From assembly GCF_002860205.1 (NCBI RefSeq), contig NZ_PGVB01000002.1:310001-374000 (forward strand): a stretch of DNA of 64,000 nt, in the 5' to 3' direction. A model generated the notes under the pieces. The model searched no databases. It was not told the DNA's origin and saw only the letters and a list, made by a program, of their open reading frames with translations. This document shows, piece by piece, positions 8,041-17,036 of this stretch. The stretch is from Bacillus sp. T33-2 (GTDB lineage: Bacteria > Bacillota > Bacilli > Bacillales > Cytobacillaceae). Each line of letters begins with the position of its first letter. Positions within the stretch are counted from its first letter, which is position 1. The translations under genes were made by a program, and so were the position numbers.

Positions 8041-8973
8041 TTATCGATTCGATCTTAAAGGGATCGGAACCTCCATGAAGTCTTCAGCCACCACCGTATT
8101 TGAAAAGACCGTCTGTGCTTCTTTTTCAAGTTGCTCCCAGGAATTGCGGTCATAGCGGGAGCTGATGTGGGTAAGGCACAATTTCTTTGCGCCTGCTTTT
8201 AAGGCAGTGCTGGCAGCCTGGATCGTTGTAGAATGGAAGTACTCCTGCGCAAGTTTTTCTTCGCTCCCGGATAAGGTTGCTTCATGGATAAGCAGATCGG
8301 CTTCCTTAGCCAGTGCCACAGCACTATCGCAATACCTTGTATCTCCCAGAATGGCAACTATTCTTCCTTTTTGGGGAGGGCCGAGGAAATCAGTTGGATT
8401 AAGCTGCGTCCCGTCATCAAGAAAAACAGGTTCACCATTTTTAATTTTTTTATAGATTGGGCCAGGTTTGACACCTGCTTTTTCAAGTTCATCTGCGAGA
8501 AGAGTCCCGGGCCGGTCCTTTTCCATAATACGGTATCCGAAAGACGGGATCCCATGCTCCAACAGCCGTGCCTCGACGTAAAACTGCCCGTCTTCATACA
8601 CAACCCCTTCCCCAATCTCCACAATCTCAATCGGATACTTTAAATAAGATTTGCTGATTGAGAGGCTGACAGTAATATAGTCCCTGATCCCGGGCGGGCC
8701 GTAAATCGTTACCTTCGACTCCCCTCCCTGGAATGAGCGGCTTGATAGCAGGCCTGGCAGCCCGTAAATATGGTCACCGTGCAGATGGGTTATAAAAATT
8801 TTTTCGATTCTCCGTGGTTTGATGCTTGTATGTAAAATCTGGTGCTGTGTCGCTTCCCCACAGTCGAAAAGCCAGACGGCCCCCCGTTCCTCCAATAGCT
8901 TAAGGGCAATCGAAGTGACATTTCTCAGCTTCGCAGGGACACCTGAACCAGTCCCGAGAAAAAACACCTCCAT
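8041..8973 (-). CDS. rnz: Ribonuclease Z
   Basis: A 310-residue zinc-dependent endonuclease that removes 3' trailers from tRNA precursors lacking encoded CCA. The signature is THLHGDH, with ligands H63, H65, D67 and H68; the N-terminal FLGTGSGVP and the C-terminal LTHISSRY are also typical. ATG 8973 was chosen because AAAGGAG is 7 bases upstream and the length then fits the family (about 307 aa). The frame is open for another 117 bases upstream, but without homology. The gene is divergent from zwf, as in B. subtilis (yqjK). Confidence 0.95.
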   Translation of the reverse strand: MEVFFLGTGSGVPAKLRNVTSIALKLLEERGAVWLFDCGEATQHQILHTSIKPRRIEKIFITHLHGDHIYGLPGLLSSRSFQGGESKVTIYGPPGIRDYITVSLSISKSYLKYPIEIVEIGEGVVYEDGQFYVEARLLEHGIPSFGYRIMEKDRPGTLLADELEKAGVKPGPIYKKIKNGEPVFLDDGTQLNPTDFLGPPQKGRIVAILGDTRYCDSAVALAKEADLLIHEATLSGSEEKLAQEYFHSTTIQAASTALKAGAKKLCLTHISSRYDRNSWEQLEKEAQTVFSNTVVAEDFMEVPIPLRSNR

Positions 8974-9297
8974 GACAGAACTCCTTTCATTAAAACAGTG
9001 AATGCGGACCACTTTTCCTATAATGACAAACCGGCAGCTGAATGACACCGAATCAGTCGATTCTTTCATAAAGAATAACATATTCATCATGGCTCGTCAT
9101 GCTGCGTTAATATTAGAAAATCAGAATTTCCGTGATCGCCAGTTCAATTAGCCGCTTAATCGTAAATGGTGGATAGAACCGGATTAAAGGAAGAACAATA
9201 AAATGCGGCTAATCATTTGCTTATTCCTGCTGAAACCGATAAAATTTTATACTTGAATGATACATAACATTAAATCGCTAAAGAGAGGTACTTCACA
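8974..9297. other. rnz-zwf divergent intergenic region
   Basis: A 324-bp gap between divergent genes. It holds a zwf promoter candidate and a 9-bp inverted repeat, ATTAGCCGC (9147-9155) and GCGGCTAAT (9205-9213), with 49 bases between the arms. No small gene with a ribosome binding site was found. Confidence 0.5.
9217..9245 (+). promoter_or_regulatory. Sigma-A-type promoter of zwf
   Basis: TTGCTT (9217-9222), 17 bp, TAAAAT (9240-9245), about 50 bp before the zwf start. Each box has two or fewer mismatches to consensus. Confidence 0.5.
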
Positions 9298-10800
9298 GTG
9301 ATACAGAACGACAAGCCAACCGCTTTGATCATGATTTTCGGGGCTACCGGGGATTTGGCAAAGCGAAAATTATTTCCTTCCCTGTTCAATTTGTACCAAA
9401 AAAGAAAGCTAGAGGATTTTGCGGTAATAGGCGTGGCAAGACGGGAGCTGACGAATGAGGAGTTCCAGCAAAATGTCAAGAAATCCGTTCAAAACTTAAG
9501 TGTACAGGATGAAAGCATTGAGGATTTTGCCTCACGGTTCTTCTACCATTCACATGATGTGACAAATTCAGCTTCTTATTCGATCCTGAAAAAGCTTGCC
9601 GAAGACCTTGACCAGCATTACAGCCTCGATGGAAACAGGGTTTTCTACCTGGCGATGGCCCCTGAATTTTTCGGTACAATAGCAGAACACTTGAAAAAAG
9701 ACGGATTAACCGATGTGCCTGGTTTTAAGAGGCTTGTGATCGAAAAGCCTTTCGGACATGACCTGCCTTCTGCACAGAAACTCAACAACCAGATAAGGAC
9801 CGCTTTCGCCGAGAGTGAGATTTACCGGATTGACCATTATCTCGGTAAAGAAATGGTACAGAATATTGAAGTCATCCGGTTTGCGAACGCCATTTTTGAG
9901 CCGCTCTGGAATAACCGGTTTATTTCAAACATCCAGGTGACGTCCAGTGAGATACTCGGTGTCGAAGAACGGGGCCGTTATTATGAAAAAAGCGGGGCGC
10001 TAAGAGACATGGTCCAGAACCATATGCTGCAAATGGTGTCATTGCTCGCGATGGAACCGCCCATCAGGCTGACTACAGATGAAATCCGATCCGAGAAAAT
10101 CAGGGTGTTCCGGTCCCTGAGGCCATTAAGCGGCAGCGAAGTGAATGAGTATTTCGTACGCGGCCAATACGGACGTGGAAAAATCGGTGAAGTTGACGTG
10201 CCGGCTTACCGCGAGGAAGAAATGGTCGACCCGGATTCCAATACCGAGACTTATGTGGCCGGCAAGCTGATGATTGATAATTTCCGCTGGGCTGGTGTGC
10301 CGTTTTACATCCGCACCGGGAAAAGGATGAGGACAAAGTCCACCAAGATTGTCATCCAATTTAAAGACATTCCAATGAATCTTTATTATAAGCCGGAAAA
10401 AACGGTCAACCCTAACCTCCTGGTCATCCACATCCAGCCGGAGGAAGGCATTACGCTTCATTTGAACGCGAAAAAAGCAGGGCAAAATACCGAAGCAACT
10501 CCTGTAAAACTCAATTTTGCCCATAAAGGGACAGACGGGATCAATACTCCGGAGGCTTATGAAAAGCTTTTATATGACTGCCTGCGCGGGGACGCGACCA
10601 ATTTTACGCACTGGGATGAAGTTGCCCTGTCATGGGCCTTCGTCGACAAAATTTCCGCCGCATGGGAAAACGACAAGGAAACGAGTTTCCCAAATTATGA
10701 GTCTGGGACGGTCGGGCCTGAGGCAGCTGACAAGCTCCTTGGAAAGGATGGCTTTTTCTGGTGGCCGGTTACTGATTTAGATGTAGAAATATGTGATTAA
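9298..10800 (+). CDS. zwf: Glucose-6-phosphate 1-dehydrogenase
   Basis: A 500-residue enzyme oxidising glucose 6-phosphate to 6-phosphogluconolactone with NADP, the entry to the oxidative pentose-phosphate pathway. The coenzyme motif GATGDLAKRK is at residues 15-24 and the active-site RIDHYLGKE at 177-185, including the catalytic His. The length is usual. The start is GTG 9298 with GAGAGGT upstream. The partner gene gndA follows on the opposite strand with one hydrolase gene between, as in B. subtilis except for that extra gene. Confidence 0.96.
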   Translation: MIQNDKPTALIMIFGATGDLAKRKLFPSLFNLYQKRKLEDFAVIGVARRELTNEEFQQNVKKSVQNLSVQDESIEDFASRFFYHSHDVTNSASYSILKKLAEDLDQHYSLDGNRVFYLAMAPEFFGTIAEHLKKDGLTDVPGFKRLVIEKPFGHDLPSAQKLNNQIRTAFAESEIYRIDHYLGKEMVQNIEVIRFANAIFEPLWNNRFISNIQVTSSEILGVEERGRYYEKSGALRDMVQNHMLQMVSLLAMEPPIRLTTDEIRSEKIRVFRSLRPLSGSEVNEYFVRGQYGRGKIGEVDVPAYREEEMVDPDSNTETYVAGKLMIDNFRWAGVPFYIRTGKRMRTKSTKIVIQFKDIPMNLYYKPEKTVNPNLLVIHIQPEEGITLHLNAKKAGQNTEATPVKLNFAHKGTDGINTPEAYEKLLYDCLRGDATNFTHWDEVALSWAFVDKISAAWENDKETSFPNYESGTVGPEAADKLLGKDGFFWWPVTDLDVEICD

Positions 10801-10817
10801 AGAGGAGAGGCTGACAC

Positions 10818-11435
10818 ATGAGAATCATTGATATTACTGCTCCAATTTTTGAGGGGATGCCGGTATATAAAAATAAGGCTGAAAAACAGCCCTCGTTGAA
10901 AACAGTGACAAACAGGCATGTGACAGAGTCAAGGCTCAGCCTTGATGTCCATACTGGCACGCATATCGACGCCCCGCTGCATATGATCAACGAAGGAAAA
11001 ACATTTGAAACCATTCCACTTGAGAGGCTTGTCAGGAATTGCAAGGTTTTTGACCTGACTGAAGCAACCGGAAAGATTGCCAAAAGAGATCTTGAAGGCC
11101 TTGCGATTGAAAAGGACGATTTTGTGTTGTTCAAGACAAAAAATTCCTTTGATGAAGGCTTTAATTTTGAATTCATTTATGTTGCCGAAGATGCTGCCCG
11201 GTACCTGGCAGATATCGGAATCAGTGGCGTCGGGATTGACGCGCTCGGGATTGAACGTGCGCAGGAAGGCCATCCTACCCATCGGGCCTTGATGGGGCAG
11301 GACATCATCATCATGGAAGGCCTGCAGCTGAAGGATGTTCAACCTGGAGAATACTTCATGGTCGCAGCACCCCTGAAGCTCCAGGGAACGGATGCGTCAC
11401 CGGCCCGCGTGCTGCTCATTGAAGGAATTCATTAA
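10818..11435 (+). CDS. Cyclase family protein (kynurenine-formamidase-like hydrolase)
   Basis: A 205-residue metal-dependent hydrolase of the cyclase family (PF04199). The diagnostic metal-binding motif HTGTHIDAPLH lies near residue 45, and a second conserved GIDALGIERA segment lies near 135. Relatives hydrolyse N-formylkynurenine, isatin or other small amides and lactones; the local context gives no substrate. It starts 17 bp after zwf behind AGAGGAGAGG and ends at a terminator, so it is likely co-transcribed with zwf. That is unusual, because zwf is normally alone here. Confidence 0.85.
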   Translation: MRIIDITAPIFEGMPVYKNKAEKQPSLKTVTNRHVTESRLSLDVHTGTHIDAPLHMINEGKTFETIPLERLVRNCKVFDLTEATGKIAKRDLEGLAIEKDDFVLFKTKNSFDEGFNFEFIYVAEDAARYLADIGISGVGIDALGIERAQEGHPTHRALMGQDIIIMEGLQLKDVQPGEYFMVAAPLKLQGTDASPARVLLIEGIH

Positions 11436-11445
11436 GGAATAACCT

Positions 11446-11482
11446 AAAAAACCCGCCAGTTAAATTGAACTGGCGGGCTTCT
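11446..11482. terminator. Bidirectional terminator between cyclase gene and gndA
   Basis: A perfect 10-bp stem CCCGCCAGTT (11452-11461) / AACTGGCGGG (11468-11477). The - strand side has a six-T run, so it is mainly the gndA terminator; the + side has a broken T-tract. Confidence 0.85.
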
Positions 11483-11494
11483 TTATGATTGTGG

Positions 11495-12904
11495 CTATTC
11501 CATCCACTCTGTATGGAAAATGCCCTCTTTATCAATGCGCTGGTAGGTATGGGCGCCGAAATAATCACGCTGGGCCTGAAGCAGGTTTGCAGGCAGTGTC
11601 GCTGTCCGGTAGCTGTCATAGTAAGCCAAAGCAGATGACAGGCATGGTACAGGGATTCCGTTCTGGACAGCAACTGAAATGATTTCCCTCAATGCGCCCT
11701 GATAGCTTTCAGCAATTTCTTTGAAATAAGGGTCAAGCAGCAGGTTCTTCAGTCCTGGTTCCCGGTCATAGGCATCTTTGATCTTTTGCAGGAACTGGGC
11801 ACGAATAATGCAGCCGCCCCGGAAAATCATCGCGATATCACCGTAGCTGAGATCCCAGCCGTATTCTTCAGAAGCAGCCCTCATTTGCGCAAAACCTTGG
11901 GCATAGGAACAGATTTTGCTCATGTATAACGCTTTTCTGACTGACTCGATGAACGATTCGCGGTCTCCTGTGAACGCTCTGCCTTCAGGGCCGCTCAGCA
12001 CCTTGCTCGCTTCCACGCGCTCTTCCTTCATCGCAGAAATAAAGCGGGCAAAAACTGACTCTGTTATGATTGGCAGCGGAACCCCAAGGTCGAGGGCACT
12101 CTGGCTCGTCCATTTGCCGGTCCCCTTTTGTCCGGCAGTGTCAAGAATGACATCGACCAGCGGTTTTCCGGTTTCGTCATCAATTTTTTTGAAAATGTCA
12201 GCGGTAATCTCGATTAGGTAGCTGTCAAGCTCGCCTTTGTTCCATTCGGCAAACACTTGATGAAGCTCTTGTGCAGTCAATCCAAGAATGTTCTTCAACA
12301 AGAAATACGATTCACTGATCAGCTGCATATCACCATATTCAATACCGTTATGTACCATTTTCACGTAATGCCCCGCTCCGTCCGGCCCAATGTAGGTCGT
12401 GCAAGGCTCGCCGTTCACTTTGGCAGCAATATCCTTAAAAATCGGAGCGACAAGCTCATACGCTTCCTTCTGTCCGCCAGGCATGATGGATGGCCCTTTC
12501 AATGCACCTTCCTCGCCGCCGGATACGCCGGTTCCGATAAAATGGAGGCCAAGCTCACTAAGTTCCTTGTTTCTGCGTTGGGTATCGGCAAAAAAAGTAT
12601 TTCCGCCATCGATCAGAATATCCCCTTTTTCAAGGTGAGGCTTTAACTGCTCAATGGTCGCATCGGTCGGTCCGCCCGCTTTAACCATGAGCATGATTTT
12701 GCGTGGCTTTTCGAGTGAATTGACAAAATCCTCCACTGAATAAGTGCCGAAAATGTTTTTCCCTTCGGACTCTTGAAGCATTTCATCAGTTTTTTCTCTA
12801 GAACGGTTATAAACAGAAACAGAATAACCTCTGCTTTCTATATTCCAGGCCAGGTTTTTTCCCATTACGGCCAGGCCAATCACACCGATCTGCTGTTTAC
12901 TCAT
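11495..12904 (-). CDS. gndA: 6-phosphogluconate dehydrogenase, decarboxylating
   Basis: A 469-residue NADP-linked enzyme converting 6-phosphogluconate to ribulose 5-phosphate and CO2. It has the N-terminal Rossmann motif [15 protein letters not shown] and the signature [12 protein letters not shown] with the preceding [11 protein letters not shown]. The catalytic lysine region [14 protein letters not shown] and the C-terminal all-alpha domain ending in YFGAHTYQR are also visible. ATG 12904 gives exactly the 469 residues of B. subtilis GndA (yqjI); a GGAAGG-like site lies somewhat far upstream. It acts directly after zwf in the pathway. Confidence 0.96.
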   Translation of the reverse strand: MSKQQIGVIGLAVMGKNLAWNIESRGYSVSVYNRSREKTDEMLQESEGKNIFGTYSVEDFVNSLEKPRKIMLMVKAGGPTDATIEQLKPHLEKGDILIDGGNTFFADTQRRNKELSELGLHFIGTGVSGGEEGALKGPSIMPGGQKEAYELVAPIFKDIAAKVNGEPCTTYIGPDGAGHYVKMVHNGIEYGDMQLISESYFLLKNILGLTAQELHQVFAEWNKGELDSYLIEITADIFKKIDDETGKPLVDVILDTAGQKGTGKWTSQSALDLGVPLPIITESVFARFISAMKEERVEASKVLSGPEGRAFTGDRESFIESVRKALYMSKICSYAQGFAQMRAASEEYGWDLSYGDIAMIFRGGCIIRAQFLQKIKDAYDREPGLKNLLLDPYFKEIAESYQGALREIISVAVQNGIPVPCLSSALAYYDSYRTATLPANLLQAQRDYFGAHTYQRIDKEGIFHTEWME

Positions 12905-12948
12905 CGTGTCAACATCCCTTCCAACCAGTAAATAAAACAATACACTCT

Positions 12949-12978
12949 AATTTAGCAAGATTTCATGGCAGTTTGCAA
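12949..12978 (-). promoter_or_regulatory. Sigma-A-type promoter of gndA
   Basis: On the - strand TTGCAA (12978-12973), 18 bp, TAAATT (12954-12949), about 45 bp before the start codon. The match is moderate. Confidence 0.4.
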
Positions 12979-13035
12979 CTAATCTAATCCTGGTCACCTT
13001 TATTTTTACATAACTGCCACCGAAAAAACCGCAAT

Positions 13036-14298
13036 TTAATCATTTTTATGTGGACTTTGAAGAAAATCCTTATTAAAACTCGTATCTGTGCTGCCTGATT
13101 GTTCCGCCGGTGGTTTACTCATGCGTTTTTCGGCAGTTTCAATGATATTGGCCCCGAATTTTTCCCGCAACTGATTCAAAGCATCAAACAGCGGTTCTTT
13201 TTTTGCATCCTTCTCATAGGAAAACAAATCAAGCTGTTTTACCTGCGTACCCGCATCAGCCAAATCCGTGGCCGTCACCCCGAGGAGGCGGACTGGATCT
13301 CCATTCCAATGCTTGAGAAACAGCTGCCGGGCCGAGTCATAAATTTCATCACTGCCTTTCACAGGGTTTAACAGCTTTTTGCTCCTGGTGATCGTCTTTC
13401 GGTCCTTAAAGCGGATCGTTATCCCGATATTTGAAGCAACCACCTGTTTGCGTTTCATCCTGGACGCTACCTGTTCCGCCAATTTTTTCAGAACTGTGCA
13501 AAGTTCCTGCTGGTTAGCTATATCCCTTGGCAATGTCGTCGAATTCCCGATGCTTTTAAAATCGTAAACGGATTCCGGATCAACTGCGCGCCTGTCGTTT
13601 CCATTTGCCCTTTCCTTCAGCCTTGGACCGTTAATGCCGAGCAATGCCCTAAGCTGTGCCTCGCTGGCGCGTGCCAAGTCACCAATCGAATTGATATGCA
13701 CCGTTTTTAGCTTTTCGGCAGTCTTCTTGCCAACGCCGTGCATTTCACCCACTTCAAGCGGCCATAAAACCGTTGGTAAATCACGTTTCCTCAATACCGT
13801 AATGCCCATTGGTTTTTTCATGTCAGACGCCATTTTCGCCAGAAATTTATTTGGTGCGACTCCGATGCTGCATGGAAGGTCGAGCTGACCAAGAATCCTC
13901 TGCTGTATCGTTCCGGCTATATGGAGCGGTGTTCCGTATTCGAAGCTTTCAGTAATGTCTACATACCCTTCATCAATGGATACCGGTTCAACGAGCTCTG
14001 AATATTGCCGCAGAATATCGAATATGGCTATGGATGCCGTCCTGTAACGGTCAAAGTTGGGCCTCATGATAATCAGCGCGGGACAGAGCTTTTTCGCTTC
14101 CCAGAGCGGCATAGTCGTTTTTACTCCGAATTGTCTCGCTTCATAGCTGCAAGTGACAATGATGCCCCGGCGCTCCTCGGGGTTCCCGGCAATCGCAAGA
14201 GGTTTTCCTTTTAAGGTAGGGTCATATGCCATCTCGACAGAGGCATAAAAACTATTCATGTCCACATGAAGAATCACTCTGCCGTTTTTAGGGTACAT
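13036..14298 (-). CDS. dinB: DNA polymerase IV (Y family)
   Basis: A 420-residue translesion polymerase, homologue of B. subtilis PolY1 (yqjH). Catalytic carboxylates are visible in LHVDMNSFYASVE near the start and in SIDEGYVD near residue 103. Helix-hairpin-helix and little-finger domains follow. The C-terminus ends in a hydrophilic tail after the QLDLF motif, which resembles a sliding-clamp-binding peptide. ATG 14298 was chosen because AGGTG lies 6 bases upstream; an in-frame GTG at 14316 is possible. It follows the azoreductase on the same strand after a terminator. Confidence 0.93.
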   Translation of the reverse strand: MYPKNGRVILHVDMNSFYASVEMAYDPTLKGKPLAIAGNPEERRGIIVTCSYEARQFGVKTTMPLWEAKKLCPALIIMRPNFDRYRTASIAIFDILRQYSELVEPVSIDEGYVDITESFEYGTPLHIAGTIQQRILGQLDLPCSIGVAPNKFLAKMASDMKKPMGITVLRKRDLPTVLWPLEVGEMHGVGKKTAEKLKTVHINSIGDLARASEAQLRALLGINGPRLKERANGNDRRAVDPESVYDFKSIGNSTTLPRDIANQQELCTVLKKLAEQVASRMKRKQVVASNIGITIRFKDRKTITRSKKLLNPVKGSDEIYDSARQLFLKHWNGDPVRLLGVTATDLADAGTQVKQLDLFSYEKDAKKEPLFDALNQLREKFGANIIETAEKRMSKPPAEQSGSTDTSFNKDFLQSPHKND

Positions 14299-14354
14299 TT
14301 CTTTCACCTGCGCCACTTCCCAAATGAATGTTCTGTTTCAATTTTACCAAAGAT

Positions 14355-14395
14355 TAGCGAAAAAAATAAGCCAGGTGGCTACTAGCTTATTTTTT
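14355..14395 (-). terminator. Terminator of the azoreductase gene
   Basis: AAAAAATAAGC (14361-14371) pairs perfectly with GCTTATTTTTT (14385-14395). The - strand product ends in a run of T. The stem overlaps the last codons of the gene. Confidence 0.85.
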
Positions 14396-15064
14396 GATTA
14401 TAGAGCAGCGGATCTTGCCTGCTGCCATTTCCCTGGCGGCTTCGGATGCACGCTGTTTCGCTTTTTCCATGATTACTGGTGCTTGTTTTGGGAAATGGTC
14501 CATTCCTTCAGCGATGATTGAATGCATCACATCCATTCCGAGGAATCCCAGCGATTTACGCAAAAAACGGTCCCCGAATTCAAAGTCAACCATCGGGCCG
14601 GTTGAATATATGCCGCCCCTGGTCTGGATATGGATTGCTTTCCTGTCTGTGAGAAGTCCTACTGGTCCATGGGCGGTATTGGAAAATGTCTTTTCGGCGA
14701 TAAATAAATTGTCCATGAAAGCCTTCAATACGGATGGGGAGCCCAGGTTCCAGAGCGGGGTTACAAACACATAGTACTGCGCATCGATGAACCTGTCGGC
14801 AAGCTGGTGCATTTTCATGATTTTTTCCTGCTCTGTCTCGGACAGCTGTTCAAACGTATAGCCCATAAAAGATAATCGGGCCCTTGCATATAACAAATTC
14901 ATGTCGATTTGGGGAATTTCCATATCATATAAATGCATGCGGTCAATTTCTATATCCGGCTTCTCCTCCTTGAATGCTTGCAGGAAGACCTCACCAATCT
15001 GCGCGCCTTTTGACAGATGCACTTCTTTCTTCGGATTTGCCGTTATATAAAGCAATTTTGACAT
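14387..15064 (-). CDS. azoR: FMN-dependent NADH-azoreductase (AzoR family)
   Basis: A 225-residue flavodoxin-fold oxidoreductase. The family markers are the P-loop-like N-terminus LYITANPKKEVHLSK, the FMN-binding TPLWNLGSPSVLKAF near residue 102 and the later TRGGIYS loop. Such enzymes reduce quinones and azo compounds with NADH in a two-step mechanism and are often induced by thiol-reactive electrophiles. AAAGGGA precedes ATG 15064. It is monocistronic, with a terminator downstream and a perfect palindrome upstream that looks like a repressor operator. Confidence 0.9.
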   Translation of the reverse strand: MSKLLYITANPKKEVHLSKGAQIGEVFLQAFKEEKPDIEIDRMHLYDMEIPQIDMNLLYARARLSFMGYTFEQLSETEQEKIMKMHQLADRFIDAQYYVFVTPLWNLGSPSVLKAFMDNLFIAEKTFSNTAHGPVGLLTDRKAIHIQTRGGIYSTGPMVDFEFGDRFLRKSLGFLGMDVMHSIIAEGMDHFPKQAPVIMEKAKQRASEAAREMAAGKIRCSIIKK

Positions 15065-15120
15065 AAGGGCATCCCTTTCTAAAAATATAGTGTTATATCT
15101 TTATAGTACAAAAAATAACT

Positions 15121-15138
15121 TTGTTCAGAAATGAACAA
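15121..15138. promoter_or_regulatory. 18-bp palindrome, likely operator of azoR
   Basis: TTGTTCA-GAAA-TGAACAA, a perfect 7-bp inverted repeat, lies about 57 bp before the azoR start. On the - strand its TGAACA arm lies 16 bp before a TATAAA-like -10, so a bound repressor would cover the promoter. The regulator is not in this window. Confidence 0.55.
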
Positions 15139-15221
15139 ACAGTGAAATTAGTGAATTTTGTGTGTCATCGATTTTTAACCTCGTTAACGCAAAAGATATT
15201 CCAGACCTATTTTTATTTTAA

Positions 15222-15253
15222 TGAGAAAAAAAACAGCTGATTGTTCAGCTGTT
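15222..15253 (-). terminator. Terminator of cheW
   Basis: AACAGCTGA (15232-15240) pairs with TCAGCTGTT (15245-15253) around a TTGT loop. An eight-T run follows on the - strand. Confidence 0.85.
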
Positions 15254-15729
15254 CATTGGCTTTGATGCTGTGACCTCATGTAATCTTGGATTTCCTTGAT
15301 ACCTTCGACTGACTGGATGAGTTTTTCAGGATCTATTACCATGATCATTCGGCCATCAAAGCTTGCTACTCCTGTTATGTACGCAGTTTTTTGGTAGGCG
15401 ATAAGGCCAAGCTGCTTCATGCTTTCCGATGGTATATCCAGGATTTCCCGCGCATCGCTCACAAGTACTCCGTAGGACAATTCGTCTGTCTTTAAAACAA
15501 TCATCCTCGTTTTATCTCCGTTCACGATCCCCTGGTTATATAAAACATGTTCCAAATCTATCACAGGGACCAATTCTCCCCTTACCTGGATGATTCCCTT
15601 TACAGACGCCGGCATGTGCGGAATTGGTGTGACCTGCTCTATTTTTTCGATTGAGATGACATGCAAAATCGGAAATGCATATTCTTCGTTGCCTGCTTGA
15701 AAGACAACAACTTTGTTTCTGTCGGCCAT
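15253..15729 (-). CDS. Stand-alone CheW-like chemotaxis coupling protein
   Basis: A 158-residue protein that is a single CheW domain. FQAGNEEYAFPILHVISIEKI opens the fold and VKGIIQVRGELVPVIDLEHVL is the conserved core that links receptors to CheA. There is no receiver domain, so it resembles CheW rather than CheV. AAAGGGGGAA lies before ATG 15729; an upstream ATG in frame has no site. It is monocistronic and far from any chemotaxis operon here, although a chemoreceptor gene lies 40 kb away in the same window. B. subtilis has no cheW at this position. Confidence 0.88.
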   Translation of the reverse strand: MADRNKVVVFQAGNEEYAFPILHVISIEKIEQVTPIPHMPASVKGIIQVRGELVPVIDLEHVLYNQGIVNGDKTRMIVLKTDELSYGVLVSDAREILDIPSESMKQLGLIAYQKTAYITGVASFDGRMIMVIDPEKLIQSVEGIKEIQDYMRSQHQSQ

Positions 15730-15805
15730 GCTGGTTCCCCCTTTTGTCTTATGCAAATAAACCTAAAACTACTATACCATTTAATGGAATTCAAAATAGA
15801 CAAAT

Positions 15806-15831
15806 TAATAATAGGGAGCCGTCCGGCTTCC
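15806..15831 (-). terminator. Weak terminator of yqjE
   Basis: GGGAGCC (15814-15820) pairs with GGCTTCC (15825-15831) around GTCC with one wobble pair. The T-tract beyond is broken. Confidence 0.4.
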
Positions 15832-15839
15832 TTACATTG

Positions 15840-16961
15840 TTATTGATTTGTCACATCATCGATAATCGCAAGTACCATTTCCGCCAGTTTTTCCAATTCT
15901 TCGATGGGCATTCTCTCATTTGTTGTATGAATTTCTTCATATCCGACAGCGAGGTTGACGGTAGGTATTCCAAAACCGGCGATTACATTGGCGTCACTGC
16001 CTCCGCCGCTTTTTTGCAGCTCACAGCTGCGGCCGATTTTTGCTGCTGCTCTTCTGGCAACCTTTACTACGTGGTCCCCTTCACCGAACTTGAAGCCAGG
16101 GTACATGACCTGGACATCTACCTCCGCTCTGCCCCCCATCTCCTCGGCCACGGTTTCAAACGCAGTTTTCATTTTTTCGACCTGCGCTTCCATTTTTTCC
16201 GGTACGAGCGAGCGCGCTTCCGCAAGGATTTCTACATGATCACAAACAATATTGGTCTGCGTGCCGCCGCGGAAGCTCCCGATATTGGCAGTTGTTTCTT
16301 CATCTATGCGGCCAAGGGGCATTTTTGCAATTGCTTTGGCAGCAACTGTAATCGCGGATACACCTTTTTCAGGCGCCACGCCCGCATGTGCTGTTTTTCC
16401 GTGGATGACTGCTGAAACCTTTGCCTGGGTTGGTGCCGCTACGACAACATTCCCTACTTTACCGTCACTGTCAAGCGCGTATCCATACTTAGCCTTCACC
16501 AGCTCGCGATCGAGTACTTTCGCGCCGACAAGGCCCGACTCCTCGCCTACAGTTATAATAAACTGGATTACCCCATGCGGAATGCCCTGTTCTTTTAAAA
16601 CACGGATTGTTTCAAGCATGACGGCCAGGCCAGCCTTGTCGTCCGCGCCGAGAATGGTCGTGCCGTCCGTGACAACATAGCCGTCTTTGATTGAGGGTTT
16701 AACCCCGCGTGCAGGAACGACCGTATCCATATGGGAAGTGAAGTAGATGGTATCGACACCTTCTTTTGTTCCTGGAAGAGTGCAGACCAGGTTCCCGGCA
16801 CCATGCCCGGTTTTCCCGCTAGTGTTATCTTCAAAAACATCTAACCCAAGATGACTGAATTTCTGCTTTAAAACCTTGGCGATCTCTGTTTCAAATTTTG
16901 TTTCCGAATCAATCTGAACAAGCTCTAAAAACTCATTTAACAAACGTTCATTATTAATCAT
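15840..16961 (-). CDS. yqjE: M20-family peptidase (YqjE, peptidase T-like)
   Basis: A 373-residue di-zinc exopeptidase of the M20 family. Metal ligands are visible in TSHMDTV (His77, Asp79), in GADDKAG, in the catalytic GEESG segment and in YGYALDSDG. A central insertion forms the dimerisation domain. The closest recalled relatives are annotated as tripeptidase T-like; true peptide substrates are unknown. GGAGGGAAAG precedes ATG 16961. It is followed upstream on the same strand by the carboxyltransferase gene (75-bp gap), the same order as yqjC-yqjD-yqjE in B. subtilis. Confidence 0.92.
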   Translation of the reverse strand: MINNERLLNEFLELVQIDSETKFETEIAKVLKQKFSHLGLDVFEDNTSGKTGHGAGNLVCTLPGTKEGVDTIYFTSHMDTVVPARGVKPSIKDGYVVTDGTTILGADDKAGLAVMLETIRVLKEQGIPHGVIQFIITVGEESGLVGAKVLDRELVKAKYGYALDSDGKVGNVVVAAPTQAKVSAVIHGKTAHAGVAPEKGVSAITVAAKAIAKMPLGRIDEETTANIGSFRGGTQTNIVCDHVEILAEARSLVPEKMEAQVEKMKTAFETVAEEMGGRAEVDVQVMYPGFKFGEGDHVVKVARRAAAKIGRSCELQKSGGGSDANVIAGFGIPTVNLAVGYEEIHTTNERMPIEELEKLAEMVLAIIDDVTNQ

Positions 16962-17036
16962 CAGGCTTTCCCTCCAAAAATATGTATGTCCTATTTTAGC
17001 ATACCTTTATTTATTACAGACATTAAACATTTTAAC

